From Betaproteobacteria bacterium (GTDB lineage: Bacteria; Pseudomonadota; Gammaproteobacteria; Burkholderiales; Usitatibacteraceae), in NCBI GenBank assembly GCA_016720925.1, contig JADKJR010000038.1:1-64000 (forward strand): a stretch of 64,000 bases of DNA, written 5' to 3'. The position numbers and the translations under genes were made by a program. Under the pieces are notes generated by a model, which was given only the letters and a program-made list of their open reading frames with translations, did no database searches and was not told the DNA's origin. Shown here piece after piece: positions 44,413 through 53,544 of this stretch; the stretch's first letter is position 1; each line of letters opens with the position of its first letter.

Positions 44413-46198
44413 CTACTTTCGCGCCGTCCACGGATCTTTCAGGGTGACGGCACGATTGAACACCGGAAGGCCGGGTTTTGAGTCAACGCGATCTGCAACG
44501 AAATAGCCATGGCGTTCAAACTGGAACCGGTCTTCCGGGTGCGCAGTTTTCAGCGACGGTTCCAGAAAGGCGCTGATGGTTTTTTTTGAATCGGGATTGA
44601 GGTCATCAAGATAGTTTCCTGAGTCGCGCCCCGGATAAGCAGCCTTGAACAGGCGGTCATACAGCCGCACTTCGGCCGGCCAGGCGCCCTTGGCGCACAA
44701 CCAGTGGATGTTGCCCTTGACCTTGTAATTATCGCTGCCGGGTGAGCCGGATTTGCTGTCGGGGAAGTATTCGGCGAGCACCTTGGTGACATTGCCGGCC
44801 ACATCCTTCTCGCATCCGGTGCACTGGATCACGAAACCATAGCGCAGGCGCACCTTGTTGCCCGGAAACAGCCGAAAGTATCCTTTGGCCGGGGTTTCCT
44901 GGAAGTCCTCGCGCTCGATCCACAGTTCACCGGAAAACGGCACGGCGCGTTTGCCCAGTTCCGCCTTTTGCGGGTGATTCGGTGCAAACGCTTCCTCACT
45001 TTGACCCTCGGGGTAATTGGTGATGACGAGCTTGACGGGATCGAGTACCGCGACGCGGCGCGGTGCGACTTCATTCAAATGCTCGCGCATGCATTCCTCG
45101 ACCAGGCTGTAGTCGATCCAGCCGGCCGCCTTGCTCACACCCGCACGCTCCGCCATCAGGTGAATTCCCTCCGGCGTGTAGCCGCGTCGGCGTGCGCCCG
45201 CGAGAGTGGGCATGCGCGGGTCGTCCCAGCCATCGACGTGCTTCTCCGTGACCAGCTGATTCAGGTGGCGCTTGGAGAGAACAATGTAAGTGAGGTTGAG
45301 GCGTGAAAACTCATACTGCTTCGGCAGCGGTTCGGCGAAGTAGCCGCTGTCGCGCAAATGTTCCAGCAGCCAGTCGTAGAACGGCCTCTGATCCTCGAAC
45401 TCGAGCGTGCAGATCGAATGCGTGATCTGCTCAAGCGCGTCTTCCAGCGGATGCGCGTACGTGTACATCGGGTAGATGCACCATTTGTCACCGGTGCGAT
45501 GATGGTGCCCGCGCTTGATGCGATACAGCACCGGGTCTCGCAGGTTGATGTTGGGTGAGGCCATGTCGATTTTTGCGCGCAGGACCAGTGTGCCGTCCGC
45601 GTATTTGCCATCGCGCATTTCGCGGAACAGTGTCAGGTTCTCGTCGATGCAGCGCGCGCGATGCGGAGAGTCGCGTCCCGGCTCCGTCAAAGTACCGCGG
45701 TAATCCCGTATCTCGTCGGCGGTCAGGTCATCGACGTAGGCGAGTCCCTTTTCGATCAGGGACTCGGCGAATTGATACATCCGGTCAAAATAATCCGACG
45801 CGTAATAGAGGTTACTTTCGCCGTCTTTCTCGTAGTCGAAGCCCAGCCAATGGACACTGTCGAGAATGGAGTCGACGTATTCCTGCTCTTCCTTCGCCGG
45901 ATTGGTGTCGTCGAAACGCAGGTGACAGCGTACCGCCATAGTCGCGGGCGATGCCGAAGTTCAGGCAGATCGATTTGGCGTGGCCGATGTGAAGATAGCC
46001 GTTCGGCTCCGGCGGAAAGCGGGTGCGGATTTTTGCGCGATCCGGCGCGCCAGTAGCGTGCTCGGCAGCGATGCCGGGCTTGCCGGCCCATTTGCGGGAG
46101 GCGAATTTGTTCGCGGCGAGATCTGCATCGACAATATTGCGGATGAAATTGGTGACGTGCGCGGCGTCGTTTGCGGGATGTTCGTTGCCGTTGGACAT
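44413..46198 (-). pseudogene. glnS: glutaminyl-tRNA synthetase, one frameshift
   Basis: Class I synthetase that charges tRNA-Gln. The start MSNGNEHPANDAAHVTNF at 46198 leads to RFPPEPNGYLHIGHAKS (HIGH motif). NFGIARDYGG is then cut by one extra base at about 45931, after which RCHLRFDDTNPAKEEQEY resumes. The KMSKS-equivalent VLSKRHLN and the C-terminal beta-barrel are intact. About 594 residues when corrected. The gene is normally essential unless GatCAB supplies Gln-tRNA, so a sequence error is more likely than inactivation. Confidence 0.88.
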
Positions 46199-46271
46199 GG
46201 TGGCGTATTGTCAAGTTGCGTAATCTGAAATTTTCTCATACGCGCGAGGCAAATACGAATCCTGCAGGTGC

Positions 46272-47384
46272 TTATTTGGCTATTGCAAACTCGGGCCCGG
46301 AGCCGCCACGCGGCGCCATATCCGCGATCCAGTCGGCGGGCACCGCGAAGTTGAGGTTTTGTCCTGTCCGGTGCTGAAAAGTGGTGATACCGATCAACTG
46401 ACTGGAAATATTGAACAACCCGCCGCCACTGGAGCCGGGCGAAATTGCCGCCGTCGTCTGCAGGATCTTGCCGAGGCTGGTTTCCCGCAGCGAGGAAACG
46501 ATGCCCTCGCTGATGGTGAGGTCAAGACCTTGCGGCGCACCGATGGCAAAGACTTTCTGCCCCGTGCGCACATATTGCATATTGCCGATCTCCACCGCGG
46601 GAGCGCTGAAGCCGCCGGCGACATTGAGCTGACAAAGGTCGTAGGTTTCATCCGCGAGCGAAATTGTTGCCGGGAAACTGTCCTTGTCCGCGCGCACCTC
46701 GATGATCGGGCCCTTCAGGGCGACGTGGCAATTGGTGATGACAGTCGCGCGGGCGGTCACCACACCACTGCCGCCGCCGATCGGCATATGCGATTCATCC
46801 AGAACCACAATCCGAACGATGCTGCGCGACACTTCGGCGAACACTTGATCACCGGTGCGCGGCGCGGTGTTGGCGGGATTCTGTTGCGCTGGGGCAGGCG
46901 CCTGCGCCGAAGTTAGCGGCTCGGAAGAAACCGGGATGCTCGATGCGCTCGTGACACTTGGCGCGACGACGATCTGAGCAGTGGGCACCGAAGATTTGCC
47001 GGCAAACATCAAGCCGGCCAACACGGTCAGCAACGCTGCACCGGCTGCAACGGCGATACCAATCCATTTTCTGCGCGTCCCGGTGTCAGATCTGTCGCGG
47101 CCAAGGTCGGCATCCATCGCGTCCATCGAGAATTCACTCGGCGGCGCGACCACGGCGCGCAATCGCGGCGGAGGCGCTGGCGGCTCGCTCAGCGACAGAT
47201 CGTATGCCGCGCGGTTGCGCTCGTCGAACAGCGTTTCATAGGCATCTTTCAGCAGTGCCAGCGTATCCGGGTCCTCGATGCCGGACTGCGCAACGCGGTC
47301 GCGCGCGCGATAGTAGGCATCGCCGATCTGTTCCGCCGTTGCGTCGTTCTTGATGCGCAGAATCTGGTAATAGTTTTTTTGCAT
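46272..47384 (-). CDS. J-domain-like / transmembrane / trypsin-like protease fusion
   Basis: 370 residues. Residues 1-62 resemble a DnaJ J-domain (NYYQILRIKNDATAEQIGDAYYRARDRV, YETLFDERNRAAYDLSL), but the HPD motif needed to stimulate DnaK is absent. One helix (WIGIAVAAGAALLTVLAGLMF) follows, then a proline/alanine linker and an S1C trypsin-like domain with NCHV (His), YDLCQL (Asp) and SPGSSGGGLF (Ser). The protease domain should face the periplasm. A degenerate J-domain could sense or dock at the cytoplasmic side. It lies downstream of the UMF1 carrier on the same strand. Confidence 0.8.
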   Translation of the reverse strand: MQKNYYQILRIKNDATAEQIGDAYYRARDRVAQSGIEDPDTLALLKDAYETLFDERNRAAYDLSLSEPPAPPPRLRAVVAPPSEFSMDAMDADLGRDRSDTGTRRKWIGIAVAAGAALLTVLAGLMFAGKSSVPTAQIVVAPSVTSASSIPVSSEPLTSAQAPAPAQQNPANTAPRTGDQVFAEVSRSIVRIVVLDESHMPIGGGSGVVTARATVITNCHVALKGPIIEVRADKDSFPATISLADETYDLCQLNVAGGFSAPAVEIGNMQYVRTGQKVFAIGAPQGLDLTISEGIVSSLRETSLGKILQTTAAISPGSSGGGLFNISSQLIGITTFQHRTGQNLNFAVPADWIADMAPRGGSGPEFAIAK

Positions 47385-47453
47385 GAAGGACCGGAGCCGC
47401 GTGCGTGTGAATCATCATTATTCAGCCGCAAGTATAGCCGAGCGGGCAAGGCG

Positions 47454-48752
47454 CTATCGTGCGGCCTCGCGCCCGCGCGCCTCGTTCACGCCCGCCAGGA
47501 CCAGTAGCGCCGCAATGAAGAATACGATCGTGATCAGCATCGCGAGGCGATGATTGCCGCCGCTGGCCCACGATACCGCGCCGTAAGTCAGCGGGCCGAG
47601 AATGGCCGACAATCGCGTCGCCACGCCCCATAATCCGAAAAATTCCGCGGCGCGATCGGGTGGCGAGAAAAACGCAACCAGTGCGCGACCTGCCGATTGG
47701 CTGGAGCCCATGCAGATGCCCGCAAGATTCGCCGCGACCCAGAACAGCGGCGGGGTGGTAGCGAACCAGGCGAACCCCACCATCGCCATCCAGCCCAGCA
47801 GCGTTATCGCCAATGCGTTCTTCTTGCCGATGGCGTCCTGCACATAGCCAAACGCCAGCGCGCCGATACAGGCGGTGACGTTGACCACCAGTACCAGGAC
47901 CAAGGTGTCCTGTGTCGAGAATCCCATCACCTGCTGGGCATAAATGGCCGCCAGCGTAATGACGGTCGCGACACCCGCCTGATAGAACGTGCCGCAAAGG
48001 AACACGCGCAACAAGTCGTTGTAGCGGATCGCTTCGTGAGCGGTTCGGGCGAGACGACGGAAAGCGCTCATCGTGTCCTTCGACGGTGGCGCAGGCTCTG
48101 CGCGCTCCTTGAGCCAGAAAAACGTGACACTTGCCCCAAGCGCAAAGACGGCGGCGGTGATCAGATTGGTTGCGGGCACGGCTTCTGACGTGGATTGACC
48201 ACGCGCCGCGGCCGTCATGATCCACGCCAGACAAAGGCCCAGCGCCACCAACCCGCCTACGTATCCCAAACTCCAGCCCCACCCGGAAACCTTTCCCAGC
48301 GCCTCTGGCCGCGCCAGCTCCGGCAGGAATGCCGCCGTGATGTTCTCGCCGATGGCATAGCAGAAATTGGAAATGATGATAAATACCGCCGCCCACGCAA
48401 TGGTTCCCGGACCGGCCCGATACAGCAGAGCCGTCGAAATCACGCAGCCGATGGTGGCCACCATCAACACCTGCTTCTTCGCCGCGTGCGCGTCCGCGTA
48501 GGCGCCGATGATGGGTCCGGCAATCATCACCGCCAGATAGGAAACCGCGAGAATCGCCGTCCATGCAAACGTCGCCCACTCGGCCTTCTGCGCGATGACC
48601 GAAACGAAATAGGCGTTGAATACGGCCGTGAGGACGACCGTCGTGTAGCCCGAGTTCGCGAAGTCGTACATCGACCAGGCGAAAACTTCGCGTTTCATTA
48701 CGCCGGGGTTGAGGGCAGAGGGCGCAGCAGGGGCGGAGGAGGCAGAAGTCAT
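47454..48752 (-). CDS. UMF1-type MFS transporter (Atg22-like)
   Basis: 432 residues with the family start VFAWSMYDFANSGYTTVVLTAVFNAYF, then PIIGAYADAHAAKKQVLM as the first-loop motif, and 12 predicted helices. The eukaryotic relatives export amino acids from vacuoles; bacterial members are mostly uncharacterised. It is followed on the same strand by the J-domain/protease gene after about 70 bases. Confidence 0.85.
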   Translation of the reverse strand: MTSASSAPAAPSALNPGVMKREVFAWSMYDFANSGYTTVVLTAVFNAYFVSVIAQKAEWATFAWTAILAVSYLAVMIAGPIIGAYADAHAAKKQVLMVATIGCVISTALLYRAGPGTIAWAAVFIIISNFCYAIGENITAAFLPELARPEALGKVSGWGWSLGYVGGLVALGLCLAWIMTAAARGQSTSEAVPATNLITAAVFALGASVTFFWLKERAEPAPPSKDTMSAFRRLARTAHEAIRYNDLLRVFLCGTFYQAGVATVITLAAIYAQQVMGFSTQDTLVLVLVVNVTACIGALAFGYVQDAIGKKNALAITLLGWMAMVGFAWFATTPPLFWVAANLAGICMGSSQSAGRALVAFFSPPDRAAEFFGLWGVATRLSAILGPLTYGAVSWASGGNHRLAMLITIVFFIAALLVLAGVNEARGREAAR

Positions 48753-49100
48753 GGCGCATGATAGCTGACCATTTGTCTTCCCGGCATTTCATGCGGGCGC
48801 GATTGTAATCCGCGCGCCTTTGGATTTCCCTACCCATTCGCGTGGGAAATGGCGAGGTCGAAAAATAAAATTGCAGACGCGGTCAGCCGTTAGCATTTCT
48901 CGATAGATTGTCGACTGAACAACCAATGCGCAGTTGCAGTGCCGGTGGCACACCTAAGTTGTTACCGCTACATGCCCAGCATAATTAGTTGTAAATCGCC
49001 ATTTGGCGAGGTGTTTCAGCCATTTTCCATTGAAATGCCGCGCCAGTGCTTGAGTTTGTCATTGGCGGCGATACAACCGATCACGAAAGGAAGGCCGCTG
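48753..49100. other. divergent gap with one dispersed repeat
   Basis: Between the UMF1 carrier (minus) and the S9 peptidase (plus). It holds repeat copy 6. An open frame extends upstream from the S9 gene through the repeat, but it is best read as non-coding. Confidence 0.5.
48991..49058 (+). repeat. dispersed intergenic palindromic repeat, copy 6
   Basis: GTAAATCGCCATTTGGCGAG, then TTTCAGCCATTTTCCATTGAAA, ending CGCGCCAGTGCTTGAGTTTG. This is the clearest type-1 copy. Confidence 0.8.
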
Positions 49101-51125
49101 GTGACAATCGCAAACGGGATGAGGAATGCAACGGTCGCGTTTGCATTGATGTTGCCGGGTTTGGCTGGCGCGGCGCCATCTGTTCCGCTTGCGGATTTTT
49201 TCCGCTACCCGGCTGCTTCGCAGGCCATCATGTCGCCCTCAGGCCGGTATGTCGCGGCGACCATGAAGGGCGGCGCCAAAGGCCGGCTGGGACTGGTGAT
49301 GATCGATTTGACCGCCGCCGGACAATCGCGGGCATTGGCCCTGTATGCCGACGCCGATGTCGTATCAGTGCGCTGGGTCAACGATGACCGGCTGATTTTC
49401 AGTGTGGTTGATTTTCAGTCACCTGCCGGTGAGCAGATTGGCGGTGGGCTGTTCGCGGTGGACCGGGAAGGCAAGGAGCAACCGCGCAACCTCATCCGCC
49501 GCCAGTTTTCGACCGATGAAGTGGGCGGCGTCGTTGCTGTGTCGGGAACGCGCCTCACGGAAGCGGGTTTGTCCATTTTCCACCGCTTTCACTCGGTGGT
49601 GCGCGATGGCAGCAACGATATCATCGTGCAGCGCGTGGATCGCGACGATCGCTATCAGGTCCGCGGATACTCACTGCTGCGTCTGGATACCGTCAATGGC
49701 AAGACGCGCATCCTCACCCAAGGCGGGCCGGACTTTGTCCACACCTGGGCGCTCGATCGCAATGGAACGCTGCGGGCGGGCATCAGTCATTTCGAGGGCA
49801 AATCGCGCCTTTACTGGAAGGCTTCGGCGGACGCGCCATGGAGCAAGGTTTCGGAATGGGCGACCTACGGCGATACGCGTGACCATATCAATTTGGTTGC
49901 CGTCGAAGGCACTAGCATGTTGTATGTTGCGGGCCGTCGCGGCAAGGATTCCGACAAGGAAGTCCTTTCACGTATCGACATGAGCCGCCCGAATATCGAG
50001 TGGACGCCTCTGGTCGAACTCGATGGTTACGACTTTTTTGGCTGGCTGGTTTTTGGCCGTAACAATGCGGTCGTCGGCGTTCATTTCCTGACCGATGCGC
50101 GCGGCACACACTGGTTTGATGCAACGTTGAAGGGCATGCAGGCGCGCATAGACAAGGCGCTTCCGGGGCGCATCAATGAGATCAGTTGTGGGGATTGCAT
50201 TGATCCGCAAAGACTGCTGGTGCGATCCTGGTCTGATCGGCAGCCGGCAATCATGTACATATTCGACGCGAACGCGGGCACGCTCTCGGTGCTGACCGAA
50301 TCGCGGCCGTGGCTGAAAGCGCAAGCCATGTCGGGCCGGGAAATGCGCCGCGTCGTCGCGCGCGATGGATTGAGTATTCCCGTGCATGTGACCCGGCCAA
50401 CCGGCCAGAAAGGGCCCGCGCCGATGGTGGTATTGGTGCATGGCGGACCCTATGTGCGCGGCGGCGAATGGGCGTGGGACGCCAATTCGCAGTTCCTCGC
50501 GTCGCGAGGTTATGTTGTGCTGGAGCCCGAGTTTCGCGGTAGCGCGGGGTTCGGCTTCAAGCACTTTCGCGCGGGGTGGAAGCAATGGGGACTCGCCATG
50601 CAGGACGACATCGCCGATGCCACCCGCTGGGCCATCGAGCAGGGCATCGCGGACCCTGGCCGGATTTGCATCGCCGGCGCCAGCTATGGCGGATACGCGA
50701 CGTTGATGGGGCTCATTCGTTATCCGGATCTCTATCGCTGCGGCGTCAATTGGGTGGGCGTCACGGATCTGGACCTGCTCTTTACCAGCCGCTGGAGCGA
50801 TTTCAGTGACCTGTGGCGGGAATATGGCATGCCGGTATTGGTCGGAGACCGCGACAAGGACGCGGCGCAATTCGCCGCGACTTCGCCAGTGAAGCAGGCC
50901 GCGAAACTGACCCAGCCGCTATTGATGGCGTACGGTGGCGATGATCGCCGCGTGCCGATGGTTCACGGCATCACGCTGCGCAGCGCCGTGGCGTCGCACA
51001 ACAAGAACCTGGAATGGGTAACCTATCCTGACGAGGGGCATGGCTGGATGCTCGAAGCGAACACCTTTGATTTCTGGACGCGGGTGGAAAAGTTTCTGGA
51101 CAAGAATCTGAAGCAGGCAAACTGA
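49101..51125 (+). CDS. S9-family (prolyl oligopeptidase-type) serine peptidase
   Basis: 674 residues from the GTG at 49101, chosen because AAGGAAGG lies six bases upstream and a signal peptide (ATVAFALMLPGLAGAAP) follows. The upstream extension runs through an intergenic repeat. N-terminal seven-bladed propeller (residues about 30-400), then an alpha/beta hydrolase domain with VLVHGGPYVRGG, nucleophile Ser in GASYGGYATLMG, Asp in GGDDRRVPM and His in DEGHGW. It cleaves short peptides in the periplasm, mostly dipeptidyl or acylaminoacyl types. It belongs to a peptidase-rich segment. Confidence 0.85.
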   Translation: MTIANGMRNATVAFALMLPGLAGAAPSVPLADFFRYPAASQAIMSPSGRYVAATMKGGAKGRLGLVMIDLTAAGQSRALALYADADVVSVRWVNDDRLIFSVVDFQSPAGEQIGGGLFAVDREGKEQPRNLIRRQFSTDEVGGVVAVSGTRLTEAGLSIFHRFHSVVRDGSNDIIVQRVDRDDRYQVRGYSLLRLDTVNGKTRILTQGGPDFVHTWALDRNGTLRAGISHFEGKSRLYWKASADAPWSKVSEWATYGDTRDHINLVAVEGTSMLYVAGRRGKDSDKEVLSRIDMSRPNIEWTPLVELDGYDFFGWLVFGRNNAVVGVHFLTDARGTHWFDATLKGMQARIDKALPGRINEISCGDCIDPQRLLVRSWSDRQPAIMYIFDANAGTLSVLTESRPWLKAQAMSGREMRRVVARDGLSIPVHVTRPTGQKGPAPMVVLVHGGPYVRGGEWAWDANSQFLASRGYVVLEPEFRGSAGFGFKHFRAGWKQWGLAMQDDIADATRWAIEQGIADPGRICIAGASYGGYATLMGLIRYPDLYRCGVNWVGVTDLDLLFTSRWSDFSDLWREYGMPVLVGDRDKDAAQFAATSPVKQAAKLTQPLLMAYGGDDRRVPMVHGITLRSAVASHNKNLEWVTYPDEGHGWMLEANTFDFWTRVEKFLDKNLKQAN

Positions 51126-51292
51126 GCGGGCTGCGTTGGCGCTGCGCCGCACTCCATTGCGCACAAGACATCCGATGACGTCCAGAGGGAGCGCAATATT
51201 TCAGCATTCTTTGATCTAACCCTTTGATGCAAATCCAACTCGGTGGTAGGCTATTTTCAGCAACCAGAAAATAATTCCGCATTGGAGAATTC

Positions 51293-53344
51293 ATGTCGAC
51301 CTACACGACGCAACAGATCCGCACCATCGCACTTGTCGGCCACGGCGCCGGCGGCAAGACGACCCTGGCTGAAGCCATGCTGCACCGCACCGGGACGATC
51401 GCGACGCCCGGCAGTGTAGAAAAGGGGACGACAGTCGCCGACTTCGATCCCCTCGAAAAAACCTACCAGCACTCGCTCAATTCCTCCCTCCTGCATTTCT
51501 CCCACCTCGACACCCACATCCACCTGATTGACACCCCCGGGTACCCGAATTTCATGGGCCCGGCGATATCGGCGCTGGATGCGGTCGAAACCGTGGCGGT
51601 GGTGATCAATGCACAGAATGGAATCGAACTCACCACGCACCGCATGATGACGCTGGCGCAAAAACGCCATCTCTGCCGGATGATTGTGATCAACAAGATC
51701 GATGCGGATAACGTCGATTTGCCGGCTCTGCTGCTGGAAATTCAGGAAGCGTTCGGCAAGGAATGCTTGCCGATCAATCTCCCTTCGAACGGCGGCAAGG
51801 CGGTGATCGATTGTTTTTTCAATCCGGCAGGCGATGCGGATTTCTCATCGGTGGCCGCGGCGCACTCCGCGCTCGTCGATCAGGTGGTGGAAGTCGATGA
51901 AGCCTTGATGACACTGTATCTGGAGCAGGGCGATTCGATCACGCCCGAGCAATTACATGCGCCTTTCGAAAAAGCGCTGCGCGACGGGCACCTGATTCCG
52001 GTGTGCTTCGTCTCGGCACGCACGGGTGCGGGCGTGCCGGAGTTGCTGGATATTCTTGCCAAGCTTGCACCCAATCCCATGGAGGGCAATCCGCCGCTGT
52101 TCGTCAAGGGCGAGGGCAAGGACGCCGCGGAATTCCGTTCCGTGCCGGCTTCCAACATGCACGTCATTGCCCATGTTTTCAAAGTCATTGTTGACCCTTT
52201 TGTCGGCAAGGTCGGCGTGTTTCGCGTGCATCAGGGAACCATCACCCCCAATACGCCGCTGTACGTCGGCGAGACCAACAAGCCGTTCAAGGCCGGGCAC
52301 CTTTACATGCTGCAGGGCAAGGAATACCAGGAGGTGAAACAACTGGTGCCGGGTGATCTGGGTGCAGTGGCAAAGGTCGAGCACATCGCGTTCGATTCCG
52401 TGTTGCACGATTCGCATGACGAGGACCAGATTCACCTGTTGCCGCTGGAGTTTCCGCAGCCGATGTACGGCCTTGCCGTGGAGCCGAAGCGCCGCGGCGA
52501 CGAGCAACGCATTTTCGAAGTGCTGCACAAGCTGGAAATGGAAGACCCGTGCTTTGTGATGGAGCGGCATCCCACCACGCACGAAACGGTGATCAACGGC
52601 TTGGGCGATTTGCACATGCGCATCATGCTCGAGCGCATGAACAAGCAATACAACCTGGAAATCATCACCAAGCCGCCGAAGATTCCCTATCGTGAGACCG
52701 TGATGGCCAAGGCCGACGGCCATTGCCGCCACAAGAAGCAATCGGGCGGGGCGGGACAATTCGGCGAAGTCTTCCTGCGCATCGAGCCACTGGCGCGCGG
52801 CGCGGGTTTTGAATTCGTCAACGATATCCACGGCGGCACCATTCCCACGCAATTCATCCCTGCCGTGGAAAAAGGCATTCGCGAGGTTCTGGTTTCAGGC
52901 CCGCTGGCGAGTTTTCCGGTGCACGATGTGCGCGTCATCATTTACGACGGCAAAAGTCATCCGGTGGATTCGAAGGAAGTGGCCTTTGCCACCGCGGGAC
53001 GCAAGGCGTTCATCGATGCGATTTCCAAGGCGCGGTCCGTGCTGCTGGAACCGATCGTGAATGCCGAGGTCACGGTACCCGATACATACATCGGCGCGGT
53101 GACCGGCGATTTGTCCTCGCGCCGGGGGCAGATTACCGGCACGCGCGGACTTTCCGCCGGCGTGTCGGTGGTGACGGGGGTCGTGCCGCTGTCGGAATTG
53201 CGTGACTACCAGACGCGACTGAAGTCACTTACCGGCGGGCATGGCAGCTATGGAATCGAGCTCTCACATTACGAACCGGTGCCGGCGCATACGCAGGCGG
53301 AGTTGGTGAAGATTTACAAAGTGCATGCGACGGAAGAAGACTGA
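51293..53344 (+). CDS. EF-G-like translational GTPase paralogue
   Basis: 683 residues with EF-G domain order. G1 is GHGAGGKTT (usual GHIDAGKTT), G3 is DTPGYPNF (usual DTPGHVDF), and G4 is INKID. The C-terminal domains (GGAGQFGEVFLRIEP, VTGDLSSRRGQITG) are kept. The G3 change at the catalytic histidine (His to Tyr) marks the EF-G-like/FusA2 group, not the housekeeping factor, and suggests a different GTP cycle. No ribosomal-protein or tufA neighbours are present. Precise role unknown. Confidence 0.85.
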   Translation: MSTYTTQQIRTIALVGHGAGGKTTLAEAMLHRTGTIATPGSVEKGTTVADFDPLEKTYQHSLNSSLLHFSHLDTHIHLIDTPGYPNFMGPAISALDAVETVAVVINAQNGIELTTHRMMTLAQKRHLCRMIVINKIDADNVDLPALLLEIQEAFGKECLPINLPSNGGKAVIDCFFNPAGDADFSSVAAAHSALVDQVVEVDEALMTLYLEQGDSITPEQLHAPFEKALRDGHLIPVCFVSARTGAGVPELLDILAKLAPNPMEGNPPLFVKGEGKDAAEFRSVPASNMHVIAHVFKVIVDPFVGKVGVFRVHQGTITPNTPLYVGETNKPFKAGHLYMLQGKEYQEVKQLVPGDLGAVAKVEHIAFDSVLHDSHDEDQIHLLPLEFPQPMYGLAVEPKRRGDEQRIFEVLHKLEMEDPCFVMERHPTTHETVINGLGDLHMRIMLERMNKQYNLEIITKPPKIPYRETVMAKADGHCRHKKQSGGAGQFGEVFLRIEPLARGAGFEFVNDIHGGTIPTQFIPAVEKGIREVLVSGPLASFPVHDVRVIIYDGKSHPVDSKEVAFATAGRKAFIDAISKARSVLLEPIVNAEVTVPDTYIGAVTGDLSSRRGQITGTRGLSAGVSVVTGVVPLSELRDYQTRLKSLTGGHGSYGIELSHYEPVPAHTQAELVKIYKVHATEED

Positions 53345-53389
53345 CGGCGAGTATTGATAGCCGGGGAATCCCGACCAGGGTTCATGCAT

Positions 53390-53457
53390 AAAACGCTAGC
53401 ACTGGCGCGCTGTTCAGGCCGAAAAGGTCTGAAAAGGCGCGCCAATGCTGGAGTTTT
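53390..53457 (+). repeat. dispersed intergenic palindromic repeat, copy 7
   Basis: The symmetric form: AAAACGCTAGCACTGGCGCG, a TTCAGGCC / GGTCTGAA stem, ending GCGCGCCAATGCTGGAGTTTTG. It lies between convergent genes. Confidence 0.8.
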
Positions 53458-53544
53458 GCAATTATTCTCTATATACCGCGCCGCGCTGATGGAGACGTCC
53501 ACCGGGATAGCCTCCGGTTCCCCCGGCGTCGCGACGCTGGATCT

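Noticed and set aside
47422..48837. 471-residue minus-strand frame overlapping the UMF1 carrier
   Set aside because: Out-of-frame shadow; the true frame shows UMF1 motifs and twelve helices.
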